Part shown: one piece after another, positions 1-6,504 of the stretch
Layout of the letters: each line of letters begins with the position of its first letter
How positions within the stretch are numbered: the first letter of the stretch is position 1
Assembly: GCA_011620445.1 (NCBI GenBank)
Contig: WOZB01000260.1
Location: forward strand, 1 to 10,591
Length of the DNA stretch: 10,591 nt
DNA from: Anaerolineaceae bacterium
GTDB lineage: Bacteria; Chloroflexota; Anaerolineae; Anaerolineales; Anaerolineaceae
Reading direction: 5' to 3'
The notes under the pieces: generated by a model
The model's database searches: none
Told to the model about the DNA's origin: nothing
Seen by the model: the letters and a program-made list of their open reading frames with translations, nothing else
Program-made: the position numbers and the translations under genes

Positions 1-185
1 GCCATGTCACCTGAAAGGGCACCTAACCAGCCAAGTTTGATGGGGGTTTTGTCTTCGGCAGGAGCCGCTGGGGCCGTAGTGGCATCGGCGGGGGTTGCTG
101 GAGCTGTGGTGGGGGCGGGTGCTGCACATCCAATTGCTGATAGGATGATAAGTGCAGCGACGATAAGCATTACAGTCTTCTTCAT
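1..185 (-). CDS. Solute-binding lipoprotein of an ABC importer, N-terminal part (probably amino-acid type)
   Basis: The reading frame starts with ATG at 185 (minus strand) and is open to the left edge, so only the first 61 residues are present. Residues 2-19 form a short basic start (KK) and a hydrophobic segment that ends in the lipobox-like AIGC, with Cys20 as the likely lipidation site. Residues 21-47 are a low-complexity Ala/Pro/Thr linker. After it comes IKLGWLGALSGDMA, which resembles the first beta strand and loop of periplasmic binding proteins of the LivJ/branched-chain amino acid type (typically I-K-I-G-x-x-x-P-L-T-G-x-x-A). It would be a membrane-anchored receptor that hands substrate to an ABC permease encoded beyond the edge. 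A Shine-Dalgarno GAGAGGT lies about 5 bases upstream (191-198 region). The exact ligand cannot be read from this fragment. An overlapping plus-strand frame (4-210) is an Ala/Gly-rich shadow of the linker. Confidence 0.8.
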   Translation of the reverse strand, partial: MKKTVMLIVAALIILSAIGCAAPAPTTAPATPADATTAPAAPAEDKTPIKLGWLGALSGDM

Positions 186-361
186 TTTTTACCTCTCTAC
201 TTTCAATTAAGATCTTCTTTCTTTGACAAAAAAACTTTGATCAGGTTCAGATACCTCCTGTTACGCAGAATTTACATTCTGTTATTCACAAGTATTGAAT
301 TTGGAAAGTAACCAGAAAACAGTTGAACATTGTAAGATAGGCAAAATTGCTTGCGGCATAA
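186..361. other. Spacer between two minus-strand genes, with a small inverted repeat
   Basis: This 176-base AT-rich stretch has no convincing coding frame. It holds the inverted repeat CAGAAT-TTAC-ATTCTG (266-281), with a 6-base stem and 4-base loop. In the minus direction no T-run follows the stem directly, so it does not look like a standard intrinsic terminator; it could be an operator or an mRNA hairpin. A run of seven T in the minus sense (229-235) follows a weak AGGT/ACCT pairing and could give poor termination after the hydrolase gene. A consensus AGGAGGT in the minus sense (253-259) lies about 70 bases before the lipoprotein start, too far to serve it. I found no well-spaced -35/-10 pair for the lipoprotein gene. 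Confidence 0.4.
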
Positions 362-1513
362 TTATAGTGCTATAAGCATTTGTTCTATGATTGCCCAGAA
401 ATAATCGCGGGCTTTTAACAAATCTGCCACGGGCAGGCACTCATCGGCAATGTGCACCAGGCGTTCATCACCGGGGCCGAAGCCAATGGTGGGGATTCCT
501 TTCCAGCCGGCAGAATAAGCGCCGTTCGTACAGAATTGGTAAGAACCAACGGTGGGTTCCAGGCCGACTTTCTTCAGTCCAGCCAATGCACCGGCAACAA
601 AGGGATGCTCAAGGGGGAATTCCCAGGCAGGGAAGAACTTTAGACCGCTCAGTTCTTTGCCGGTATAGCAGAGGTCCTTACCTTCAAAGATGTAAGCCCG
701 GTGCGGAATTGCCCGGAGGACCTCGTCTGCTTCGATAGGAGCAAGAACCGACTCCATAGTCTCACCGGGAATGGTACGTCGATCGTAGGTAACGCGGCAG
801 CGGCCAGGGATAACTGAAAAACCGGGATAGGGATCAGAAATGATGTCTGTCAGTGTCAATTGAGTTGGTCCGACGAAGGAACTTGCGTCCTGTGGGAGAC
901 GGTCCACAGCTTCGATGACTTTCAGCATTTCGTGCACTGCGCAGCGGCCAATTTGTGGTGAAGCAGAATGGGCAGATTTGCCGATGGTCTCGATGACAAT
1001 TTCTGCGCGGCCCCGGCCAGCCCGATTGAGCTGGAAGTTGGTGGCCTCACCGATGATGACAAAATCTGGATTTAGTTGATCAACTACGTTTTTGAGGGCC
1101 ACGCCTTCAAAATGCTCTTCCAGCACGGTGCCGCTGACCACAACCGACCCAGCCAGGGTTTCGCGGTTTACACTCGCGGCGGCATGTACCATGGCAGCTA
1201 AAGAACCTTTCATATCAACGATGCCGCGCCCATAAATGCGGCCGTCATGAATTTCGGCAGCGAAAGGCGGATGCGTCCAATCTTTGGCTTCGGCCACAAC
1301 AGTGTCGATATGCCCATCCATGAGAAGGCGTTTGCCCGGTTTCTTGCCCCAGATGATGCCGACAGCATTGCCGCAATCATCCACATAGCTTTCATCAAAA
1401 CCAAGGCGCTGCATCTCGGCAACGACTGCTTTAGCTACGGCTGCCTCGTAGCTGCTATAGCCCTGAGTCTTGATGAGCGTTTGGGCAAAACCTATCAGGT
1501 CTTGATCTTGCAT
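362..1513 (-). CDS. M20-family zinc metallohydrolase (YgeY/ArgE/DapE-like peptidase or deacylase)
   Basis: A 383-residue cytosolic hydrolase of the di-zinc M20 family, which cleaves peptide or N-acyl amide bonds next to an amino acid. The metal site is complete: GHIDT (His68, Asp70), bridging Asp100 in GRGIVDMKG, Glu132-Glu133 in LEEH (general base and ligand), Glu156 in IGEAT, and His354 near the C-terminus. His182 in SAHSA opens the lid/dimerisation domain, roughly 170-285. The pattern WTHPPF...IYGRG...DMKG and the ending TNGAYSAGWKGIPTIGFGPG resemble the YgeY group ('selenium metabolism-linked hydrolase'), but no selenium genes are nearby. The frame is open upstream to 1567; I chose ATG 1513 because GGAGGT sits 4-5 bases before it and the fold begins there. 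It is divergent from the fermentation operon and could release free amino acids for it. Substrate is unknown: peptidase, acylase or deacetylase are all possible. Confidence 0.85.
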   Translation of the reverse strand: MQDQDLIGFAQTLIKTQGYSSYEAAVAKAVVAEMQRLGFDESYVDDCGNAVGIIWGKKPGKRLLMDGHIDTVVAEAKDWTHPPFAAEIHDGRIYGRGIVDMKGSLAAMVHAAASVNRETLAGSVVVSGTVLEEHFEGVALKNVVDQLNPDFVIIGEATNFQLNRAGRGRAEIVIETIGKSAHSASPQIGRCAVHEMLKVIEAVDRLPQDASSFVGPTQLTLTDIISDPYPGFSVIPGRCRVTYDRRTIPGETMESVLAPIEADEVLRAIPHRAYIFEGKDLCYTGKELSGLKFFPAWEFPLEHPFVAGALAGLKKVGLEPTVGSYQFCTNGAYSAGWKGIPTIGFGPGDERLVHIADECLPVADLLKARDYFWAIIEQMLIAL

Positions 1514-1516
1514 CAC

Positions 1517-1523
1517 AACCTCC
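1517..1523 (-). promoter_or_regulatory. Shine-Dalgarno site that fixes the M20 hydrolase start
   Basis: The minus-strand sequence GGAGGTT precedes ATG 1513 with ideal spacing. The upstream in-frame ATGs (1567 and 1525) have no comparable site, and the ATG at 1525 lies next to the ribosome binding site itself. This supports a 383-residue rather than a 401-residue protein. Confidence 0.75.
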
Positions 1524-1561
1524 ATATAAAGTGAGAGTTTTGAAAAGTTAGATGCTCTTTG

Positions 1562-1578
1562 TGTCAATTCACTTGACA
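1562..1578. promoter_or_regulatory. Inverted repeat TGTCAA-N5-TTGACA in the divergent promoter region (putative operator)
   Basis: TGTCAATTCACTTGACA is a perfect 6-base inverted repeat with a 5-base centre, placed between the divergent hydrolase gene and the fermentation operon. Each arm also reads as the sigma-70 type -35 hexamer TTGACA in the outward direction. It could therefore be two back-to-back -35 boxes, a dimeric regulator site that controls both directions, or both. The identity of any regulator is not visible, and no regulator gene is in the window. The symmetry is seen directly; the regulatory role is inferred. Confidence 0.5.
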
Positions 1579-1601
1579 GAACTTAGTTTGACGTATAGCA
1601 T
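1573..1601 (+). promoter_or_regulatory. Candidate promoter of the plus-strand operon
   Basis: A consensus -35 box TTGACA (1573-1578) is followed after 17 bases by TAGCAT (1596-1601), which matches four of six positions of TATAAT. The predicted transcript would have a leader of roughly 70 bases before the first gene. In the opposite direction TTGACA (1567 to 1562) has only TTCAAA (1544-1539) at 17-base spacing, a weak -10, so the hydrolase promoter is less certain. Another AT-rich block at 1601-1611 (CATAAT at 1606-1611) has no well-spaced -35. Confidence 0.4.
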
Positions 1602-1679
1602 ATATCATAATCGGTAAAGTAGAATCCAGTCAATACTTGATAATAAAAGATAAAAATCTTAAACGAAGGCTTGGTGAGA

Positions 1680-2852
1680 ATGAACGTCGAGGTAAATCCA
1701 CTTGTCGCTGGGGTAGAAGAGTCCGCCACCGAAATTGTGGATAATGAAATTAAGCTTATGAAGCGGGCGGGGGTAAAAGACATTGTTTCGCTTGGTGTTG
1801 GTGAGCCTTATTTCGATACTCCAGAGTTTATCAAGCAAGCTGCCATTCGATCACTGGAAGCCGGAAACACAAAATACCAGCCAACCTTTGGCGACCCTGA
1901 CCTGCGCAAGGCCATTCAGGAGAAACTTGCCAAAGAAAATCAGGTCCACGCCGAACTTGAAGACATCATGGTTACTCCGGGCGCCAAGTTTGCTCTTTTT
2001 CTTGCCTTTCAAGCCCTTATATCACCTGGTGACAAGGTTGTGGTTCTGGATCCTTCCTGGGTATCGCATAGCAGCATTCCGCTTTTGATGGGGGCCGAGC
2101 TGCTGCAGGTGCCGACTGTGGAATCTGAAGGTTTTCAACCCGACCTGGAAAGGGTGCACTCAGCCCTCATCCAAAAACCCAAATGCATCATTCTCAATTC
2201 CCCATGTAACCCGACCGGCGCAGTCTACAGCCCGGATACAATCCGCAAAATTACTAAGATGGCAAGGGATAACGGCACGCTGGTCATCTCGGACGAGATT
2301 TACGAATCTTTATTATATGAAGGCGAGTTCTTCTCGCCAGCTTCTGAGTTCGATAACGTTTTTACTGTCAATGGCTTTTCAAAACGTTATGCCATGACAG
2401 GCTGGCGTTTGGGATATGCCTGCGGCCCCCATGCGTTGATGGAACAAATCATGAAAATCTTTCAGCACTCAGCCAGCTGCGTGGCAGCTTTCTCACAGGC
2501 AGGTGCTCTGGAAGCACTGACTAATCCAGCCTCTGCAGAAGCAACCAAATTAATGGTTGATCTATTCAATCGCAACCGGCATCTGATGATGGAAAGCATC
2601 AACAGTTCTGGGCATCTACAATGTGTGAGTCCCAAAGGAGCCTTCTACTGCTTTGCCAGTTACGACAAACCTGTAAAATCGCTGGACTTGGCAAGAGACC
2701 TGCTTAAAACCAGCCACCTGGCCACCGTACCAGGAGGAGCATTTGGCTTGGGAGGGGAGTACCATTTGCGGCTCTCCTATGCCACCAATGAAGCAGATGT
2801 GATTGAAGGCTTGCGCAGGCTCAGAGCCTATTTTGACCAGATAGGTAATTGA
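1680..2852 (+). CDS. PLP-dependent aminotransferase, class I (aspartate aminotransferase-like fold)
   Basis: Transfers the amino group of an amino acid to a 2-oxoacid acceptor, giving the 2-oxoacid that the oxidoreductase encoded next can use. In 390-residue numbering: GEPYFDTP near the N-terminus; NPTG at 177-180 (Asn binds the cofactor ring); SDEIYE with Asp205 (PLP nitrogen) and Tyr208; the Schiff-base lysine Lys235 in FSKRYAMTGWRLGY, with Arg243 for the PLP phosphate; and Arg364 in LRLSYA for the substrate carboxylate. Length is normal for the family. In-frame TTG (1671) and GTG (1674) starts exist; GAAGG at 1665-1669 is 4 bases from the GTG and 10 from the ATG, so the start is not fully settled. 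I chose ATG 1680 because homologous proteins begin about there. First gene of the operon; its stop is one base from the next start. The specific amino acid cannot be told from sequence. Confidence 0.88.
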   Translation: MNVEVNPLVAGVEESATEIVDNEIKLMKRAGVKDIVSLGVGEPYFDTPEFIKQAAIRSLEAGNTKYQPTFGDPDLRKAIQEKLAKENQVHAELEDIMVTPGAKFALFLAFQALISPGDKVVVLDPSWVSHSSIPLLMGAELLQVPTVESEGFQPDLERVHSALIQKPKCIILNSPCNPTGAVYSPDTIRKITKMARDNGTLVISDEIYESLLYEGEFFSPASEFDNVFTVNGFSKRYAMTGWRLGYACGPHALMEQIMKIFQHSASCVAAFSQAGALEALTNPASAEATKLMVDLFNRNRHLMMESINSSGHLQCVSPKGAFYCFASYDKPVKSLDLARDLLKTSHLATVPGGAFGLGGEYHLRLSYATNEADVIEGLRRLRAYFDQIGN

Positions 2853-2853
2853 T

Positions 2854-3999
2854 ATGCTCCTAAGACGCCCCCGGGTTTTGAGTGGCACGCATTTTATGCT
2901 GGGCAATTTTGCCGCAGTAGAAGGCGCCCTGGCAGCAGGCTGCAATTTCTTCGCGGGCTATCCGATTACGCCGGCTAACGAAGTGTCTGAACGCATGGCT
3001 GAACGCATGCCCGAGGTGGGGGGCAAGTTTCTGCAGGGAGAAGACGAGCTGTGCTCCATCTATGCCCTTGCGGGAGCTGCCCTGGCAGGAGCAAAAGTAT
3101 TGACCGCCACAGCCAGCGCAGGCTTTGATTATATGGCTGAGGGTATTGAATACGCCATTTCTGACGAAATCCCCATGGTCATCATGGACGTACAGCGTAC
3201 CCGCGGTGAAAACTTTGCTACCCAGGCCGATGTCATGCAGATGCGCTGGGGGGCAGCTGGCGATCACGAACTGATTGTCCTGGCGCCCTCTTCCGTGCAG
3301 GAACTTTTCGATTTTACGATTCGGGCTTTTAACCTGGCAGAAAAGTACCGCAACCCGGTCATTGTCATGTCCGAAACCACCATAGCCCTGATGCGCGAAC
3401 GCCTGGTCATTCCTCCTGCCGACCAGATTAAAATTATTAATCGCAAAATGACCCAGGCCCAACCTGGTGATTATGTACCTTTTAGAGCTGAGATGGGTTG
3501 TGTGCCCGATATGGCACCATTGGGAAAGGGTTACAACACGCTTTATTCCATCAACCCTCACAACGAATTTGGTAGCATCAAGTGGGAACCGGAGATCTTT
3601 GAGCGCCAGTACGAGCGCATTACTCAGAAGATTCTGATGAATCTGGATGACATTGTCACTACCGATGAGTATCAAACTGAGGATGCCGAACTAATCCTGA
3701 TTGCTTATGGCAGTGAGACCCGCCCTTGCAAGGACGCTGTTGACGTGGCGCGGGGCCAGGGCAAAAAGGTGGGTTTGCTAAAATTGAATACAGTCTGGCC
3801 TGTACCCGAAAAGCAGATCCTGGCTGCGGCCAGAAAAGCCAACAAAATTCTGGCAGTGGAAATGAATATGGGCAAATACGCCGGGGAGATTGAGCGCGTT
3901 GCTGGTTGCCACGCGGAAGTAAAGCGGGTAACCAAAAACCTGGGAGCCATCCACACCAGCGGAGAAATCGTAGCCGCCATTGAGGAGTCTTTGAGATGA
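2854..3999 (+). CDS. 2-oxoacid:ferredoxin oxidoreductase, alpha subunit (KorA/VorB type)
   Basis: Subunit carrying the pyrimidine-binding domain of a thiamine-diphosphate enzyme that converts a 2-oxoacid and CoA to acyl-CoA, CO2 and reduced ferredoxin. Residues about 15-185 are this domain: GYPITP (35-40), the EDE cluster 63-65 containing the probable cofactor-activating glutamate, and the TATASAGFDYMAEG stretch. The C-terminal domain (about 275-360) includes IAYGSE and NTVWPVPE. EVGGKFLQ...VLAPSSVQE resembles VorB-type subunits (branched-chain 2-oxoacids), but the usual RGGPGLG-type loop reads RTRGENFATQ (115-124), so substrate choice may differ. The 381-residue length shows no fused gamma domain; gamma is a separate gene. 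A weak AGGT (2843-2846) precedes ATG 2854; ATG 2896 is a less likely alternative. The stop overlaps the beta start as ATGA. Confidence 0.9.
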   Translation: MLLRRPRVLSGTHFMLGNFAAVEGALAAGCNFFAGYPITPANEVSERMAERMPEVGGKFLQGEDELCSIYALAGAALAGAKVLTATASAGFDYMAEGIEYAISDEIPMVIMDVQRTRGENFATQADVMQMRWGAAGDHELIVLAPSSVQELFDFTIRAFNLAEKYRNPVIVMSETTIALMRERLVIPPADQIKIINRKMTQAQPGDYVPFRAEMGCVPDMAPLGKGYNTLYSINPHNEFGSIKWEPEIFERQYERITQKILMNLDDIVTTDEYQTEDAELILIAYGSETRPCKDAVDVARGQGKKVGLLKLNTVWPVPEKQILAAARKANKILAVEMNMGKYAGEIERVAGCHAEVKRVTKNLGAIHTSGEIVAAIEESLR

Positions 4000-4811
4000 T
4001 TACCAACCCCATGCGCGAAGCTCTTAAGCCCAATTCACTGCCCCATTTCTTTTGCCCTGGCTGCGGAGCTGCCCAGGTGCTCAACTTCTTTGTGCGGGCG
4101 ATGGATGAGCTGCAGATACCCATGAGCAGTATTTTGGGGATCGGAGGTGTGGGTTGCACAGCCCGCATCCCTGTTTACCTCAAGCTGGATGCCATGCACG
4201 GCATCCATGGGCGCACTCTGCCCTGGGCAACAGGCATCAAGCTCATGCAGCCAGACCTGAAAGTGGTCATTTTTGCCGGCGATGGCGATGCGGCAGCCAT
4301 TGGCGGGAACCATCTGATCCAGGCAGCCAGGCGCAACCTGGATGTGACCATGATCGTGGTCAATAATCTCAATTACGGTATGACAGGCGGCCAGGTTGCC
4401 CCGACCACCTACAGCACCTTGCGCACCACCACCACGCCTTACGGTAATCCGGAACCTGCATTCGACCTGGTGAAATTGGTTGAAGCAGCGGGAGCGACCT
4501 TCGTGAGCCGCTGGTCCACCAACCGACCGCACCAATCCGTCAGGGCGATAAAGAAGGCCATCCAGCACAAGGGTTTTTCATTTGTTGAAATCGTCTCCCA
4601 ATGCACAACTGGTTTTGGGCGCAAGGCCATCAATTCCGCCAGCCCCACCAAACTGTTGGATTGGATCAAAGACCGTAGCCTTACCATTAGTGAAGCAGAA
4701 AAATTGAGTGATGAAGATTTGGCAGGTAAGTTTGTTTTAGGCGATTTTGTGGATAAGCAAGCACCGGTCTTTGCCGGCAGCTCTTTTTTGCCTCCGGAGG
4801 AAGACGAATGA
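3996..4811 (+). CDS. 2-oxoacid:ferredoxin oxidoreductase, beta subunit (thiamine diphosphate and 4Fe-4S binding)
   Basis: Holds the pyrophosphate half of thiamine diphosphate and the proximal iron-sulfur cluster of the complex. Cys20 and Cys23 (CPGCG), Cys54 (GVGCTAR) and Cys203 (VSQCTTGFG) are the four expected ligands of the cluster, and I see no other cysteines. GDGDAAAIGGNHLIQAARRN from residue 96 followed by NNLNYGMTGGQ is the Mg-thiamine-diphosphate motif. At 271 residues it is in the normal range for short beta subunits. The usual His after CPGCG is replaced by Ala. It starts on ATG 3996, overlapping the alpha stop by four bases, and ends in an ATGA overlap with gamma, so the three subunits are probably made in equal amounts. 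Confidence 0.92.
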   Translation: MITNPMREALKPNSLPHFFCPGCGAAQVLNFFVRAMDELQIPMSSILGIGGVGCTARIPVYLKLDAMHGIHGRTLPWATGIKLMQPDLKVVIFAGDGDAAAIGGNHLIQAARRNLDVTMIVVNNLNYGMTGGQVAPTTYSTLRTTTTPYGNPEPAFDLVKLVEAAGATFVSRWSTNRPHQSVRAIKKAIQHKGFSFVEIVSQCTTGFGRKAINSASPTKLLDWIKDRSLTISEAEKLSDEDLAGKFVLGDFVDKQAPVFAGSSFLPPEEDE

Positions 4812-5356
4812 TCGCAGAGAGACAGGCCATCCAGTTCTGCGGTTTCGGAGGGCAAGGCGTCATCCTCGCTGCTTTGATTTTTGGTTCTACGGCTGTGACC
4901 AAACAGGGTTATCATGCCGTGCAGACGCAATCTTTCGGTTCTGAAACCCGGGGCGGTGAATGCCAGGCGGAGTTAATCCTTTCAAAAGAGCCAATATTCT
5001 CGCCCACCGCAGATAAGGTGGATATTTTGGTGGCTATGTCTGATTTGGCCTTTAGCCGCTATGTTGGGCGTTTAAAGTCCGGTGGAATCCTGATTATGGA
5101 TCCGGATATGGTTACCAGGCCCAGTCGGAACGACCTTAAAATCTATGAAATCAAAGCGAACCACATCGGCAAGGAACTGGGTTTTGCTTTGTCGAGTAAC
5201 ATGGTCTTTTTGGGCGCCTTGCATCGCTTTTGCGGCATCCTGAGCGACCAGCAGCTTTTTGATGGCATTAGGGAAAATGTGGCAGAGCGTTACGCCGAAG
5301 TTAATATCAAAGCAGCTCAGGCTGGTATCGACACTATGTCGGGATTGCTCAAGTAG
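4808..5356 (+). CDS. 2-oxoacid:ferredoxin oxidoreductase, gamma subunit
   Basis: A 182-residue gamma subunit, the domain that in this family completes the CoA-binding part of the enzyme. Typical family features are GFGGQGV (12-18) near the N-terminus and the SFGSETRGGE stretch with its conserved Glu-x-Arg-Gly-Gly. A Shine-Dalgarno GGAGGA (4797-4802) lies inside the end of the beta gene, and the start ATG 4808 overlaps the beta stop by four bases. The stop codon TAG (5354-5356) is part of the next gene's ribosome binding site, AGGAG. With alpha, beta and the ferredoxin-like protein at 7373-7603 it makes a four-subunit enzyme, although two other genes interrupt the set. Confidence 0.92.
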   Translation: MIAERQAIQFCGFGGQGVILAALIFGSTAVTKQGYHAVQTQSFGSETRGGECQAELILSKEPIFSPTADKVDILVAMSDLAFSRYVGRLKSGGILIMDPDMVTRPSRNDLKIYEIKANHIGKELGFALSSNMVFLGALHRFCGILSDQQLFDGIRENVAERYAEVNIKAAQAGIDTMSGLLK

Positions 5357-5364
5357 GAGCGTTA

Positions 5365-6504
5365 ATGCGCCTACTTGAATACCAGGCCAAAAATCTCTTT
5401 AGACAGCATGGTATCCCTGTGCCGCGGTCGGTCCTCGTCAGCTCTATGGCAGACCTCCGCGGCCTGCAGTACCCCCAGGTGTTAAAAGCCCAGGTGCTTA
5501 CCGGAGGGCGCGGCAAGGCAGGTGCCATCCAGGTGGTCAAAGATTACGCTGAAGCCGCCAGCACCTACCCACAATTGCTGGGCATGAAAGTGAAGAATGA
5601 AAGTGTTCATGCAGTCCTCGCAGAACAGAAGCAAGGTATCCTCCAGGAATACTACCTTTCTTTATTGATCGACAAAGTTTCAGCTGCTCCATTGTTTGTT
5701 GCCAGTGCCTTCGGCGGCATGGATATTGAAGAAGTCTCCAGGGAGGCCCCTCAGAAAATTCTGAAATTGGCTATTGACCCCTTGCTGGGGCTGCAGTCAT
5801 TTGAAATTCGAAAGCTGGCCTTCTTTTTAGGTCTGCCTGAGAAAGACCTTACCCCATTTATGCAGGCGCTCTTTGAGATTTACCAGGCTTATGATGCCAC
5901 GCTCATTGAGATCAACCCCCTGGCGCACACCGAAGCAGGCTTATTAGCGCTGGATGCCAAGCTGGTACTGGATGATAAAGCGCGCTTTCGACATGAAGAT
6001 TTGTTCACCCAGCTGGAACTTGAGCAAAAACAAAATGATGGTGAATATCTTGACTCCAGTCAGAAACTGGCAAAGGAATGGGAAATCACCTATGTGCCGC
6101 TGACTGGTGACCTTGGCCTGGTATCAGATGGTGCCGGCACGGGCATGTTTACCCTGGACCTGATCAAGGACGCAGGCGGCTTTGCGGCTAATTTTTGTGA
6201 ACTGGGTGGCCTGGCGAATGCTGACCGCATGAATAAAAGCCTCGAAATTCTGGCCCAAAACCCTTATGTCAAGACAGTCATGGTCTCGCTGATTGGCGGC
6301 CTAACCCGCATGGATGATATGGCCGAAGGCATCAGCACTTTTGTACGCAAGCACCCTGACCGCTTCAAACTGGTTGTGCGCATGTGCGGCACCAAGGCTG
6401 ATGAAGGCAGAGCAATATTGGCGGAATACGCAATCGAATCAGGTGAAGATCTGGTAAGCGAAGTTGCCAGGGCCGTTGAGTTGGCCAGGGAGGCTGCACT
6501 ATGA
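5365..6504 (+). CDS. sucC: ADP-forming acyl-CoA synthetase, beta subunit (SucC-like, ATP-grasp)
   Basis: Nucleotide-binding subunit of an enzyme that converts acyl-CoA, ADP (or GDP) and phosphate to the free acid, CoA and ATP. It has 379 residues, near the usual 385-390. The ATP-grasp part spans about 1-205: MRLLEYQAKNLF start, KAQVLTGGRGKAG (41-53) for nucleotide phosphates, IEINPL with Glu182 and Asn184, and Asp197 in LDAKL for the metal. The C-terminal ligase domain (about 235-375) is unusual: the common DVGGGA reads ELGGLA (279-284), GGIVRCD reads GGLTRMD (311-317), and RLEGNN reads RMCGTK (339-344). These changes are against the SucC pattern I remember and suggest an acid other than succinate, perhaps a branched-chain or aromatic one made by the adjacent oxidoreductase. 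It starts 8 bases after gamma with AGGAG at good spacing. The symbol reflects family, not proven substrate. Confidence 0.85.
   Translation: MRLLEYQAKNLFRQHGIPVPRSVLVSSMADLRGLQYPQVLKAQVLTGGRGKAGAIQVVKDYAEAASTYPQLLGMKVKNESVHAVLAEQKQGILQEYYLSLLIDKVSAAPLFVASAFGGMDIEEVSREAPQKILKLAIDPLLGLQSFEIRKLAFFLGLPEKDLTPFMQALFEIYQAYDATLIEINPLAHTEAGLLALDAKLVLDDKARFRHEDLFTQLELEQKQNDGEYLDSSQKLAKEWEITYVPLTGDLGLVSDGAGTGMFTLDLIKDAGGFAANFCELGGLANADRMNKSLEILAQNPYVKTVMVSLIGGLTRMDDMAEGISTFVRKHPDRFKLVVRMCGTKADEGRAILAEYAIESGEDLVSEVARAVELAREAAL

Noticed and set aside
4..210. Plus-strand 68-codon frame rich in Ala/Gly/Val
   Set aside because: It is the antisense of the lipoprotein's signal and Ala/Pro/Thr linker; the minus strand has a ribosome binding site, lipobox and family-like sequence.
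1514..1567. N-terminal extension of the M20 hydrolase to ATG 1567
   Set aside because: The extra 18 residues match nothing expected, and a strong GGAGGT sits directly before the inner ATG at 1513.
1647..1660. AAGAT-AAAA-ATCTT inverted repeat as a terminator or attenuator
   Set aside because: Only a 5-base A/T-rich stem with no T-run after it; likely chance in an AT-rich leader.
2860..3675. Minus-strand frame of 271 codons inside the OFOR alpha gene
   Set aside because: Long but antisense to a clear family protein; it has no recognisable motif and its composition (many His, Arg, Cys, Ser) is typical of shadow frames.
4154..4366. Plus-strand 70-codon frame inside the OFOR beta gene
   Set aside because: Out-of-frame shadow of the beta subunit, rich in His/Ala/Arg, without its own start signals.
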